Assembly: GCA_977017575.1 (NCBI GenBank) | Contig: CDRNVI010000045.1 | Location: 1-64,000, forward strand | DNA: 64,000 bases | Source of the DNA: Paramoeba atlantica | Lineage: Eukaryota > Discosea | Reading direction: 5' to 3' | In this document: positions 19,924 to 29,232 of the stretch, one piece after another | Layout of the letters: every line of letters starts with the position of its first letter | Numbering within the stretch: the stretch's first letter is position 1 | Program-made: the position numbers and the translations under genes | Notes under the pieces: generated by a model | Seen by the model: only the letters and a program-made list of their open reading frames with translations | The model's database searches: none | What the model was told of the DNA's origin: nothing

Positions 19924-20257
19924 TACTCCCCCCCCCCTCTATTTAATAAGACTCCGATTTTGGGCAAAAGGTCCTAATAAAGGGGGGGACATGTAAAATA
20001 ATACGAAAGAAAAAAATCGGCGCCCCTTCGCGGCGCCTTTTTTATCGTTGTGAAACAAGGTCTTACTCCCTTTTGATACACTTTTGGTTGTTGGGCTAGA
20101 TACGAAAAAAAAATCCGCCGCTTCGCGGCGCATTCGACAATTTTTTGGCACTTTCCCTGAAATCTTTTTTGGCCTTCCAGACAAAATGGCCCTATTAAAG
20201 GGGGGGGTGACACGGAGCCCTATTAACTAGGGGGGATAGTAAATAGGGGGGGGGGTA
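19924..20257. repeat. MITE-like element M4 with C/G-run ends
   Basis: Bounded by TACTCCCCCCCCCC... and ...GGGGGGGGGGTA, with inner CCTATTAAAGGGGGGG / CCTAATAAAGGGGGGG repeats. It holds two hairpins with CTTCG-type loops (GGCGCCCCTTCGCGGCGCC and CCGCCGCTTCGCGGCG) like the one in MITE M1. Confidence 0.6.
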
Positions 20258-20287
20258 GAGCGGTCACAATTAATTAGGGAAGTGCAG

Positions 20288-20430
20288 TACTATAGCCAGA
20301 TATCACTTATGAATCTACAATGTTCTAATAATAGCAGAAAAAATCACTCGTGAAGAAAACAACATCTCCATTCAGGTTGAATGACTCAACATCAACTTCT
20401 CTAGGGACTCTCTTTCAGAGTCTACTCAGA
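20288..20430. repeat. Direct repeat at the 3' end of LRR locus 2, copy 1
   Basis: ACTATAGCCAGATATC...TTGAATG..TCAACxTCAA...GACAGAGTC-like sequence recurs at 21267-21437 upstream of the same gene. This suggests that a second tandem LRR gene once stood there. Confidence 0.65.
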
Positions 20431-21222
20431 GTCTGAGAAATACCACGTTTCTAATATCTTCAAGGTTAATGACTGGTGGACCTTATCATCAATATCTGGA
20501 TTATCGTCTACGGACACGTCCTTTATTGACATAGGGAGATGATCGCAACACACATCGGAGAAGCAATTCCTGCTGCAATTCAGCACTTCCAGAGACTGTG
20601 GCAAAGCGTGCAGCGCAAGCTGTCCTGAAAATGAATTTTCTTGCAAATGAACGATCTTAATTCCGCTGGGGAAATGAGAAACATCAACAACCCCGGAGAA
20701 CCGATTCCTGTCGAGCTCCAAACGCAGCATTCTTGGGGGTAAATGTGCAAGATCTACGTTTCCTTCAAATAAGTTGTCGGCCAGCGTAAGCATTCTCAAC
20801 GTTTGCGGCAATTTCGCCAAATTTATATGCCCAGAAAACTTGTTGTTTTCAAGTGACAGGACTAAAAGTCCCAGTGGCAGTTTATCAAGCGCAACCGGAC
20901 CATGCAATTTGTCCCCGTTCAACCAACATACCACCGTTGTTCGAGGCAAGTAAGTGAAGTCAAGTGTCCCCCTCAGATCCAGGTCACTAATAGACAAACG
21001 TGAAACGGATTCTCCATCCTCGCACAGGACACCGTACCACAGGCACGCTGAGTTTGAAATATTCCACGTGAAGTGGGGCTTCTCAATATTTTTGAAAAAC
21101 TCTGCAAGTTCACATTCCTGTGGCACATTTACTCCTCTTCGAGCCCTTCCCAGGCGTGAATGTTCTCCACTGGCTGGCACGTCGAATGCGTAGTGTAGCA
21201 TGCAGAGTTGGTTGTACATCAT
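20422..21222 (-). CDS. Leucine-rich-repeat protein, LRR locus 2 (266 aa)
   Basis: Family signature LGRARRGVNVPQECELAEFF, then the cap PHFTWNISNSACLWYGVLC, then about seven LRRs of ~23 residues (LPLGLLVLSLENNKFSGHIN, LPQTLRMLTLADNLFEGNVD, LPPRMLRLELDRNRFSGVVD). The C-terminus (KILETWYFSDSE) leaves the repeat pattern. The initial MMYNQLCMLHYAF is weakly hydrophobic, not a convincing signal peptide. The frame is intact. It is a probable protein-binding surface of unknown partner. Direct repeats flank it. Confidence 0.8.
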   Translation of the reverse strand: MMYNQLCMLHYAFDVPASGEHSRLGRARRGVNVPQECELAEFFKNIEKPHFTWNISNSACLWYGVLCEDGESVSRLSISDLDLRGTLDFTYLPRTTVVCWLNGDKLHGPVALDKLPLGLLVLSLENNKFSGHINLAKLPQTLRMLTLADNLFEGNVDLAHLPPRMLRLELDRNRFSGVVDVSHFPSGIKIVHLQENSFSGQLALHALPQSLEVLNCSRNCFSDVCCDHLPMSIKDVSVDDNPDIDDKVHQSLTLKILETWYFSDSE

Positions 21223-21266
21223 AAATATTGTCAGTCTGTATTTCTCTAGTAGAAAACTCTAGATAG

Positions 21267-21437
21267 TACTATAGCCAGACATCGAATATGAATTTACAGA
21301 GTTCTGAAAGTAGATTCGCTATACAGAAAACAATTCTGTATTTTTTTCTGTATTACACATGGGAAGAAAATGGTGTTTCCATTAAAGTTGAATGGATTCA
21401 ACGTCAATTTCACTCCCTAGTGCTGTGACAGAGTCCC
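21267..21437. repeat. Direct repeat upstream of LRR locus 2, copy 2
   Basis: It matches 20288-20430 in order (ACTATAGCCAGACATC, GTTGAATGGATTCAACGTCA, GACAGAGTC) with substitutions and small insertions. It looks like the 3' flank of a lost tandem LRR copy. Confidence 0.6.
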
Positions 21438-21612
21438 GTGACAGAGTGCAAATCTCGAGCTTAACTGCCAAGACCACGGTGACACGTCGCAGAGGGCCTT
21501 CTGTTTTATGTACAGGCGTGAAAAAACTCGCTTTAAGACGTTTCTACCGCGCATCATCCCTCTACGATCCTGTTCCAACGTGTTTCTACGTTCCACCGCT
21601 ACCCCCTCTGCC

Positions 21613-24600
21613 TTACCCCTCCTGTTTGTCCAGCCGTGCGGTTAGATCCTTCATGTACACCTCCCATCGCCGACAGTCCCTGTCGCTGGAGTTCTTCAAA
21701 ATATCCGACTCGCACTGCTGCAGCCTGCGCAGCAACGCACGACTCCCGACTCGCGTGTGGTACATCATCGCGAGCACGGGAATCACAAACCCAGGAGAAA
21801 GCGTGTTATTCCGGGCGGATGCTGTCGCACGGCTCCGGTGCCCCCCATCCTGCTCCCCGGTGAGCAAAATCGTTTTCATGGCACGAAAAAACAATTTAAT
21901 CTCCTCCGGGCCCATGCGCATACGCACCCGCGCAAACACATCCAGGATTTGTGCAATTGTAAGCAGCGAGAACGGGCGGATTGGGGCGGCTTGGCGTTGT
22001 CGAATGCGCCGGGGGGCGCGCTGCTCCGGGTTCGACCCCTCACGTAGGCTCAGGGTCTCGTCCAGGGCTTCCCATTGGCGCAGTACAAACACACACCAGC
22101 GGTGAACGATTTTCGAGTCCGGACAGTACCGGGTCTGGTTTACCGTAACAAGAAAATCCGTAGCTTGATCCGGGGTGAAGGGGAGTTCTCGAGGGTAGGG
22201 CTTTCCTATGGGGGTCGGCGTGTAGGACGGAGAACCCTTATTCAATTCGGTACGAGATTCCCTATCTGATTGTGCAGATGCCTCATCATTCGATTGCTGC
22301 CCCTCTCCTTCCCACCCCCACTCTTCCGACTGACGACTTGTGTCCCGCCGCTGTGCATCCGCTCCATACGTAAAAAACTCTCCCAATTCATTTGTCTTTT
22401 CTTCTTCCTGCGGGATTTTATTCGGAAACCGCGTAAGCTCCACGGCGCGATCCAGCAGCAGTCGCGAGGCCTCCGCATGCAGCGCACGAATCTTATCCCC
22501 CCCTCTCCACGTACGACAGCGTTGCATCCCGAACAGACAGTTGGCAATATGCGGGGGCTGGAACTTTTCGCGTAAAGCGCGGTCGTTGTAAATACGAGAT
22601 ACAAAGGGGAACAACTCCGCAGGGCTCACCAGCAGCAGGCCTGCATTCATTAAACAAAGCGACAGGACCGCAGGGTCGAGACTCGCACACGTCTCGGGAT
22701 CACTCAGGCGACGCAGGTTACCGACCACGAGATCCGGGGGGACATTACCCCCCTTGGACTTCGCCCACGCCAGAACTTTCATCACACGACACAGCTGGGT
22801 GCTGTCAAGATCACTTAGCGGAACTTTCCTCATCTTCTCTTCCTTTGTTTTCACCAACTCCGCTTCCCCATGTAAGGCTGTGTTGTTTTCACGGGTCTTT
22901 TGCTCACTTGTTTTGTGTATGCCCTCTCGCGGCTCTTGTTCCTTTGAACAGGAAAATTCCCGTAACAACGCACAAATCCGATCCCGGGGCTGAGAGGTAT
23001 GCATGGCAGAGTTTAACACCAGCACGAGGGTCTGTGCGGTCCACGGCTGTGTCTTCGAGGCCTGTACACAGGACTCAAACATCACCCCTGCGTCCCGAGG
23101 GGACATGATCCCCAAAATCGACCCGGAGGAGTACATATGGGCCATATCAAACAGCGTCCCCTCCCGTAGGTGTTCCGGGGAGAGGTGATCTAGAAACGCC
23201 CGTAACCAGGCTCGTGTATTGGGGTAATGCCCCGCACGGTGATAGGCGCGACTCCCCCCTTCCGCGTTCTCCAAACACCCGCCCTGCTCCTGCCTCCAGG
23301 GGAGCCCCAGCAAGTGTCGCCTGCGCTCCAAATAGGCGAAAGCATCCCCGAGTCCTGAGACCATTAGATTAATATAGGTGGGCTGCTTTCGGGATAACGA
23401 CGGGAGCACGCCTTTGTCCACGATCGCGTTAGCTTCCTCGGTAACGACCGCTGAGAACAATTCTAAAATCCGTACACGAATGAGATCGACTAAATCGGCA
23501 TGGACAACCCCCGCTACGGTTTTTTCACTTGCACCCGCATTTGTGTTTGCATTCGTTTTCGCCTTTGCATTAGTCTGCGGATATAAAACCGGATCCTCCC
23601 AGCTTTGTTCTTTCACCAACGGCCGGAGTGTGTCTTCGATTTCACTATACCAATTTAAATGGGGCGCTTTTGCGGCGGCGCTTCGGTAGCTGTCGGTGCG
23701 TCGTAACAACGTACCCATGTCGCACGATAACGGGGCCACGGTGTGATGTTCTAACACTTCCAATAGAGGAAAGATAAAACAGGCCGGGGCACCTTGGCTT
23801 AAGGCCCCGGAGAGAACTTGAATAAGTTCATTGGGGGACCAATCCAGACACATCTTTTGGGGGAGGTAACGCGGGGGGACGGAATTTCGGATTCTTGGAG
23901 ATGAAGAAGACACTGACCTTGAATTTGAATTCTCCTCTTCGGCGAACATCACTTCCCCATTCATTGTCTCCTCCGGAAGAGAAATATCCGGGGAGGTGTT
24001 TAGAAAATCACTCTGGTCATTTTCAACATCACCACCATCACCCGACAAAGAGGACGAATCCCCTCTCCACCCCACCCCCTCCCTCTCCCCTCTTTCCTCA
24101 TCTCCCCCACCAGATGAACCTTTGTTCATCTCTGTTCCTGATCTCCCCACTGTTGTACCCCCACCCTCCTCCAACCCCTTTCTCAACTCCTGCGTCACCC
24201 AATCCAACACCAGTGGGGTTAACCCCACACACGCCGCGGGGGCCCGGGCCCACGATGTGGCACACTCCGCCACCATCGCACGGGTCACCCAAGGGCTGCC
24301 CCCACCCCCACTACCCCCACTCCCACTACCCCCACTCCCACTACCCCCACTCCCACTACCCCCACTCCCACTGCCACTCCCACTGCTACGGCTCCCACTC
24401 CCATTGCCACGGCTCCCACTCCCACTGCCACTGCCCCTGCCGCCACTGCCACAGCGAGAGGCAATGGCTTGGGCTAAGGCGGTGAGGGGGGAGGGCCGCA
24501 GAGCGCTGCTGGGGGGGTGGGAGGGGCCGAGCCGTAGCAGTGAGGTGAGCACACAGCTGGCTTGGTGGGGGGAGTACTGCGGGGTGAGCTCGGGGAGGAG

Positions 24601-25074
24601 AGCGTGGATCGTGGCAAGGGTGGACGGGGGGAGATACCCGATACGACGGGAGCTGCGGAGCAGGAGACGGATCTCCTCGGGGAAGGCGGAGGGGGGGGTG
24701 GGGGTGTCGGGGGGGGGCGTGGGGGTTTCGGTTTCGGTACAGGTGGCGTCGGTTTCGGTGGCGGGACGAAGGAGGTGGGCGGTGGCGAGGAAGAGTTTCT
24801 CCAGACGGTCTTGGGCGACGGGGTTGAAACGGGCATCGTTGCCGGAGGCGGCGACGAAGGTGAGGATTTGGTTGAGGTTGGCCAGGTTGAGATCGCTGGA
24901 GAGACGTTTGGCTTGCCAGAGGGCGTTGCGGAGTACGGGTAGGGAGGGTTTCACGCGGAGGGTGGAGAGGGCGGAGAGAAGGATACAGAGGGTTTCAACT
25001 TCAATTTTTTGTTCTAGAATCTCTCCCGAGCGGCGTAGCACGGTACGTAACATTGAATGCCGCAGATTTTTCAT
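21613..25074 (-). CDS. Large helical-repeat-like protein, probably mitochondrial (1153 aa), function unknown
   Basis: I do not recognise a definite family. The N-terminus (residues ~1-110) and the C-terminal ~450 residues look like stacked amphipathic helices (ETLCILLSALSTLRVKPSLP, LNLANLNQILTFVAASGNDA, FSLLTIAQILDVFARVRMRM), resembling the helical repeats of organellar RNA-binding proteins (RAP/OPR/PPR kind). No RAP domain or clear PPR consensus is visible. Residues about 205-260 are a Gly/Ser tandem repeat (coding 24295-24470). A Ser/Asp/Glu-rich segment follows. The first ~200 codons end in C; codons after the Gly/Ser repeat end mostly in G or T. The frame is fully open, so it is very likely a real gene. 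Confidence 0.7.
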   Translation of the reverse strand: MKNLRHSMLRTVLRRSGEILEQKIEVETLCILLSALSTLRVKPSLPVLRNALWQAKRLSSDLNLANLNQILTFVAASGNDARFNPVAQDRLEKLFLATAHLLRPATETDATCTETETPTPPPDTPTPPSAFPEEIRLLLRSSRRIGYLPPSTLATIHALLPELTPQYSPHQASCVLTSLLRLGPSHPPSSALRPSPLTALAQAIASRCGSGGRGSGSGSGSRGNGSGSRSSGSGSGSGGSGSGGSGSGGSGSGGSGGGGSPWVTRAMVAECATSWARAPAACVGLTPLVLDWVTQELRKGLEEGGGTTVGRSGTEMNKGSSGGGDEERGEREGVGWRGDSSSLSGDGGDVENDQSDFLNTSPDISLPEETMNGEVMFAEEENSNSRSVSSSSPRIRNSVPPRYLPQKMCLDWSPNELIQVLSGALSQGAPACFIFPLLEVLEHHTVAPLSCDMGTLLRRTDSYRSAAAKAPHLNWYSEIEDTLRPLVKEQSWEDPVLYPQTNAKAKTNANTNAGASEKTVAGVVHADLVDLIRVRILELFSAVVTEEANAIVDKGVLPSLSRKQPTYINLMVSGLGDAFAYLERRRHLLGLPWRQEQGGCLENAEGGSRAYHRAGHYPNTRAWLRAFLDHLSPEHLREGTLFDMAHMYSSGSILGIMSPRDAGVMFESCVQASKTQPWTAQTLVLVLNSAMHTSQPRDRICALLREFSCSKEQEPREGIHKTSEQKTRENNTALHGEAELVKTKEEKMRKVPLSDLDSTQLCRVMKVLAWAKSKGGNVPPDLVVGNLRRLSDPETCASLDPAVLSLCLMNAGLLLVSPAELFPFVSRIYNDRALREKFQPPHIANCLFGMQRCRTWRGGDKIRALHAEASRLLLDRAVELTRFPNKIPQEEEKTNELGEFFTYGADAQRRDTSRQSEEWGWEGEGQQSNDEASAQSDRESRTELNKGSPSYTPTPIGKPYPRELPFTPDQATDFLVTVNQTRYCPDSKIVHRWCVFVLRQWEALDETLSLREGSNPEQRAPRRIRQRQAAPIRPFSLLTIAQILDVFARVRMRMGPEEIKLFFRAMKTILLTGEQDGGHRSRATASARNNTLSPGFVIPVLAMMYHTRVGSRALLRRLQQCESDILKNSSDRDCRRWEVYMKDLTARLDKQEG
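24295..24470 (-). repeat. Gly-Ser minisatellite inside the 1153-aa gene
   Basis: Plus strand reads CCCCCACTCCCACTA repeated in 15-bp units, then degenerate CCACTGCCACTCCC units. It encodes GSGSGG-type repeats in frame, and its length likely varies between strains. Confidence 0.85.
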
Positions 25075-25352
25075 TGTAGATGAAAGGTTACAAAAAAACA
25101 GGGCGTTGGTGCAGCTGTAGAAAAGAGTTATGGATGACTTCTTTGGACAGAGAGCCTACAAATAAGTAAATTCCTTCTCTACTACAATAGAACAACAATA
25201 ACATTCACGATATACAATAACAAAGTATGATTACACGTTTGAGACACGAGGCATGAACCAAACGTTGGCCCTGCGTTCATTCCTACTTTCATAAGATCCT
25301 TAAAAAGAATGGTCCTGAGAAACGAGCTATTTGCTACAAGATAATAAGGTTC

Positions 25353-25613
25353 TCAAACGTTTGCCGCTTCAGCATCTTCTGCGGTGCTGGCCAATTTCTC
25401 AGTGTCGGTGTATCGATCCGCTGGATTAAATAATAGCAAAATGTGTGTTTGCTCGGAGTGTGAAAGAAACATTCGTCGGCAACACATGCGATGCAAACCC
25501 AGCAAGTCCATCGCATCGCCGCTACGGTAGCCCTGTTTCTGGTAACTCATGTAGTCATCCCACTTGTCGCCAATTACTTTGCCACAAGTGAAGCATCGTA
25601 TCGGGATGATCAT
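25353..25613 (-). CDS. RPB10: RNA polymerase subunit RPABC5 (RPB10)
   Basis: Small zinc-binding subunit shared by nuclear RNA polymerases I, II and III. It starts MIIPIRCFTCGKVIGDKW and contains GDAMDLLGLHRMCCRRMFL, so both Zn-ligand pairs (CxxC and CC) are present. The first ~65 residues cover the full usual protein. The remaining ~20 residues (DRYTDTEKLASTAEDAEAAN) are an acidic extension. The start is fixed by the conserved MIIP. Confidence 0.96.
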   Translation of the reverse strand: MIIPIRCFTCGKVIGDKWDDYMSYQKQGYRSGDAMDLLGLHRMCCRRMFLSHSEQTHILLLFNPADRYTDTEKLASTAEDAEAANV

Positions 25614-26110
25614 TAAGGGAAATTATGTATTTATAATTAACTATTGTATACATGTAGACTACTTTGTGTACTACATGCGCTGTATCTACGCTCGTGTCTG
25701 TTCATAAATTTAGTAGTAGTCAGTGGTCTACACCACACCTTGCACAATTTTTACTGCAGCTTTATGCAGCGAATTAGTGTCAAAAACAAGTTTACGTTGC
25801 TTCCATGCTTGAGCACCACTTGAGCGACATCGCCAAATGGAATTGGATTCCGGAGGAATCAAAAGTGTATTACAAGACTTCCAAATTCCCAAAAGGTAGT
25901 GTTTCTCAGTACTTGCCTTAAAACTTCACGTTTTAAAAGGTATGCACACCTGAAATTATTTCATATATGAGCGCCAAACATTAATCAAGGTACCAGAAAG
26001 TAAGGTAAAAATTACGGGCAAAAAACGTTATCCTAAATAATGTCGGTGTGCTAGCTGCTTCGTTAAAAAGCGGTGGTTGTTGGTAAACGGGCTTCGCAAA
26101 TTGCTTCCCA
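25614..26110. other. Spacer, no gene seen
   Basis: AT-rich. Near 26058-26105 a degraded half of hairpin MITE M3 is recognisable (CTTCGTTAAAAAGCGGTGGT). Confidence 0.45.
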
Positions 26111-26134
26111 TTAACGACGCCGCGTATGGCTGAA

Positions 26135-26232
26135 AATATAGCCGCCGGGAGTCGAACCTGCGACCATCAGATTATGAACGGCAGGTCTTATGAACTTGAC
26201 TACCTGGGTTCGAGTCCCGGGACCTACGTTTT
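26135..26232. ncRNA. tRNA-like sequences in opposite orientations, probably relics
   Basis: On the plus strand CTGGGTTCGAGTCCCGGG forms a good T-arm with a TTCGAGT loop. On the minus strand CATAATCTGATGGTCGCAGG followed by TTCGACT resembles the anticodon-to-T-arm part of an elongator tRNA-Met (CAT anticodon), but its T-stem and anticodon stem do not pair well. I could not fold a complete cloverleaf either way. Degraded tRNA halves or a tRNA-derived repeat are most likely. Confidence 0.35.
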
Positions 26233-26449
26233 TAAGCTCCGTGATTTGTGCCCAAATCGAGGATAGGAGGGGGGCTGGACCCCCTTTCTCACCCTGCTGG
26301 ATCCACCCTACCCCGGATACCATAAAGAAGGGAGAGGCAGAGGTTGTAAACAACCCCCGCAATCTCACTCTTAATTAATGTTTTCACGGCGTCGTGATTC
26401 TTCGCTTTTCAAATTCAATATACAATGGAATTCTTAAAATTAGTTCGCA

Positions 26450-27319
26450 TTACTGGTTGTTCACATCACTGATTCTAACTTGCGTATCCGTGATCTGCAA
26501 CGTCTGAAGACGAGCCGGAAGTTCGGACTTTTGCACGTCGCCACGCAAACTCGGATTCTTCGACAAATCCAAGGATGCCATATTAGCAGGAAGATGCGTC
26601 AAGTCTACGTCCCCAAAAAACGCGTTGCTGGATAAAAGAAGATTCCTTAAACTCAATGGCAGGTGGTCGAGCTCGAGCGCACACGAAAAATTATTTTGCT
26701 CTACGTTAAGATTCTTGATCCTAGAGGGGAGCGACTTCAAATCAAGAGACCCCGTGAAACGATTTCGCTCGAGAAACAAATGCATCACGTCAGTGGGAAG
26801 CGTCAATAAGCACACATTACCTGAGAAAACGTTGTGTCCGAGATAGATGTACTTAATTTTCCGGGGTAGGGAAGTCAAGTCAACCTCTCCTTCGAATATA
26901 TTACGACGCAGACTCAAAATGACTAGTTCCCAAGGTAGCTGATCGAAGGGTACCGAACCTGACAAAGCATTGTCACCAACCTGCAAGGAATGGAGCATAT
27001 GAGGAAGATCCTGAAAACTCATTTTTCCCAATAACTTGGAATGACTCCAGGAGATAACTTCCACTTCATTACGTTCATTACAACCCACACCTTCCCACTC
27101 ACATGCTGGTGTGTCAGTGCACCATGATTTTTCTTCGTGGTGAACTTTTGCAATGGCCCGTGCGAGTTGGTATTCTTGAGGTAAATTTGCAAAGCTAACT
27201 TTTGCGGCGTGGACTTTCCCACTTCGGGTATTCTTTTTTGATGGTGGCTAGTCTTCATTCATTTTTCGACGTTTACTGGATGGCTCCGGAATATCCGAGA
27301 ATGAAGAAAGGGGGAGCAT
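26450..27319 (-). pseudogene. Leucine-rich-repeat gene, LRR locus 3, with one in-frame TAG
   Basis: Translating from ATG 27319 gives MLPLSSFSDIPEPSSKRRKM then NED, TAG (about 27245), then PPSKKNTRSGKVHAAKVSF, ANLPQEYQLARAIAKV, the cap WCTDTPACEWEGVGC and about six LRRs (LPWELVILSLRRNIFEGEVD, LPSRIKNLNVEQNNFSCALE). The SSKRRK and LPQEYQLAR blocks match other family members on both sides of the TAG, so the stop lies inside the gene. The next in-frame ATG (27088) would omit the cap. Either it is a young pseudogene or a shortened protein is made. Confidence 0.75.
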
Positions 27320-27566
27320 GTAAATAATAGAAAAAAACGGGTGTAAATGAACAACGATGGAATGGTGACCATATAAAGTACTCCGTTATTTTTATGAGTG
27401 GGTGTCTTGTCCAATGTTTTAACAAAGGAAAATAAGAGGTTGAATCCCCATTGAATCTACACAATAATTTAGTAGTTCAATACACTGCACTGTATGTGAC
27501 ATCTCGGACGATTATTACTACACTCCTCTGTGGCGAAGACAGGACCGAAATCTTCACATCTTTGTA

Positions 27567-28397
27567 TTACAATACTTTGGATCTCACCCACTGCAACGGT
27601 TCTAACCACCACTGCGGGTCGCGTTGCAATTCCAGTTGAGATACCTTTCCACTCCCCGTCATCAAGCCACCTCCCCACCGCTTCGTATTCTCAAAATACA
27701 AATCACGAGCCGGTGTACTCTCCAACACCGTACTACTCTCCCTCCCTTCTTGCCTCACCCCCGTACGCTCCGACACCCCTCGCATCCCCCTCTGCCCAAC
27801 CTCTCCCACGTTGCTCCACCCCCCTTCCTCCGTTTCTCTCCCTCCATAACCTCTCCCCCCACCCCTGTTCGCCTCACTGCCCCGGGGAGCGTGAGCGCTG
27901 CGCTCGGAGCCCTCCCGGGACAAACTCCGCAGCCCCCCCTCCTCGGGGTTCCCCGCATTCACCCACATGGCAGGGAAGCGACTCGGGTCGCCCCCGCGCT
28001 GGGAGAACCCCGCGCTCTCGTGTGTACTTGTCGTTTTCACATCCTTTTGAGGGGTCTGAACCCAAGGATTGTTCAAAGGGGTTGGTTCAAAGGGGTTGTT
28101 AGGGGGGGGAGGCACCACATAGGGCTGAACCCCAATGGAGTACCCGGGGATGAGCTCGGTGGCATGGAGCTCGAGCAGAGCCCGTGCCGCGCTGGGCTCG
28201 GGAAGGGTGAGATGGAGGAAATTGGCCCCCATGGTCTCGGGGTACTCCGTGGTGAATGGGGTGGGGAGGCCGGCGTTGTGGAGAGCGGTGCGTAGGGAGG
28301 AGAGCACGCTGTCGCACAGGGCCGGGGGGAAGCCGGAGATGGTGAGGTGGGTTGTGGTGGGGGGGTTGTGGTGGGGGTGCGGGGAGGGGTGGAACAT
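27567..28397 (-). CDS. Nup35/Nup53-type nucleoporin (276 aa)
   Basis: Probable scaffold nucleoporin. Residues about 17-92 look like the atypical RRM of Nup35/Nup53: THLTISGFPPALCDSVLSSL (with the GFPP motif), TMGANFLHLTLPEPSAARAL and LIPGYSIGVQPYV, matching the usual VxxFGFP...IxYxxxxxAxxAL...IGVxPC pattern. A Gly/Arg/Glu-rich linker follows. The C-terminus ends in an amphipathic Trp-rich helix (DPQWWLEPLQWVRSKVL), comparable to the membrane-binding tail of the family. The first ~95 codons are C-ending and later codons G-ending. The call rests on motif reading only. Confidence 0.6.
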   Translation of the reverse strand: MFHPSPHPHHNPPTTTHLTISGFPPALCDSVLSSLRTALHNAGLPTPFTTEYPETMGANFLHLTLPEPSAARALLELHATELIPGYSIGVQPYVVPPPPNNPFEPTPLNNPWVQTPQKDVKTTSTHESAGFSQRGGDPSRFPAMWVNAGNPEEGGLRSLSREGSERSAHAPRGSEANRGGGRGYGGRETEEGGWSNVGEVGQRGMRGVSERTGVRQEGRESSTVLESTPARDLYFENTKRWGGGLMTGSGKVSQLELQRDPQWWLEPLQWVRSKVL

Positions 28398-28971
28398 GGA
28401 GGACGAAGGGGGTTAAATTTGACGTTGTTGGGATAGGGAGGAGATTAAAGGTGTCTAAAATGTAACGATTCGTGACAAAAACATTCGCAAGGTATACATG
28501 CAATTCGTACATTTGAAAACTTTTGTAAGCTTTTCACCTCGAAAATACCACTGATGCGCGCTTCGCGTTGCAAACTACTCCGAGAAAAAAGTAAAATTCG
28601 CGAAAAGATCAAGCAGGTTCTATAGCATTTTGGGTGAAAATACAGGATTTCTCAGCGAAATTTTCGCCCTGGTTTGGGTCGCTTTTGGGACCTTCCCAGC
28701 TGTAGTGAGACACATATCTCACCGCCAAAATATTGTAAAAAAATATTGTAAAAGGGTAGATGAGATCCCAAAAATATGTGTTCAAACATGGATTTTTTTT
28801 AAAGTTTGCCTTTACGCATTTTGTTGCGATCCTGATTGAACACATAAAATTTTTGTTATGCTCCAGAAAAGAAGTTTGGTTTGTACCATCGACAAATGAT
28901 GATGAAAAACTCAAGCACGTGTATGTGAACAACCTGCACTACCACAGAAAGATCGCTCTATCGAATCAAAT
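28398..28971. other. Spacer with half of hairpin MITE M3
   Basis: GATGCGCGCTTCGCGTTGCA at about 28554 and flanking sequence to 28590 match the right half of M3. I see no gene in the rest. Confidence 0.45.
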
Positions 28972-29141
28972 GTGACGTCGGGTCGATTATGTCACAAAAT
29001 ATTCTATGGTCCAAGCTACACTCCCGACCAGAACTATTCTGAAAACGTGGGGCAATCTAATAGTGTTACATGTCGTATCTGTGGCTCAGAGCCCGAGACC
29101 TTGAGACACGTATTATCACGCTGCAAAATATCGCATGACCA

Positions 29142-29232
29142 AGGGCGATATATATATACATGTATTTTTACATGTATATATATATCGCCCTTATGTATAT
29201 ACATGTATTTTTACATGTATATACATATCGAT
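29142..29232. repeat. Two adjacent perfect palindromes
   Basis: First: GGGCGATATATATATACATG with its inverse around a TATTTTTA centre (29142-29190). Second: ATGTATATACATGTATTTTT and its inverse arm (about 29193-29229). The outer arm GGGCGATAT repeats the LINE relic codons for GRY, so it looks like a local inverted duplication inside the relic. Confidence 0.8.

Noticed and set aside
24295-24470. Regular short repeats that might suggest a CRISPR array
   Set aside because: They are in-frame Gly/Ser codons in 15-bp units without unique spacers, in a eukaryotic gene.
23996-25120. Long plus-strand frame (374 aa) rich in Pro/Leu and Arg/Gly
   Set aside because: It is antisense to the N-terminal part of the 1153-aa gene and owes its length to GC-rich codons and the Gly/Ser minisatellite; no domain is visible.
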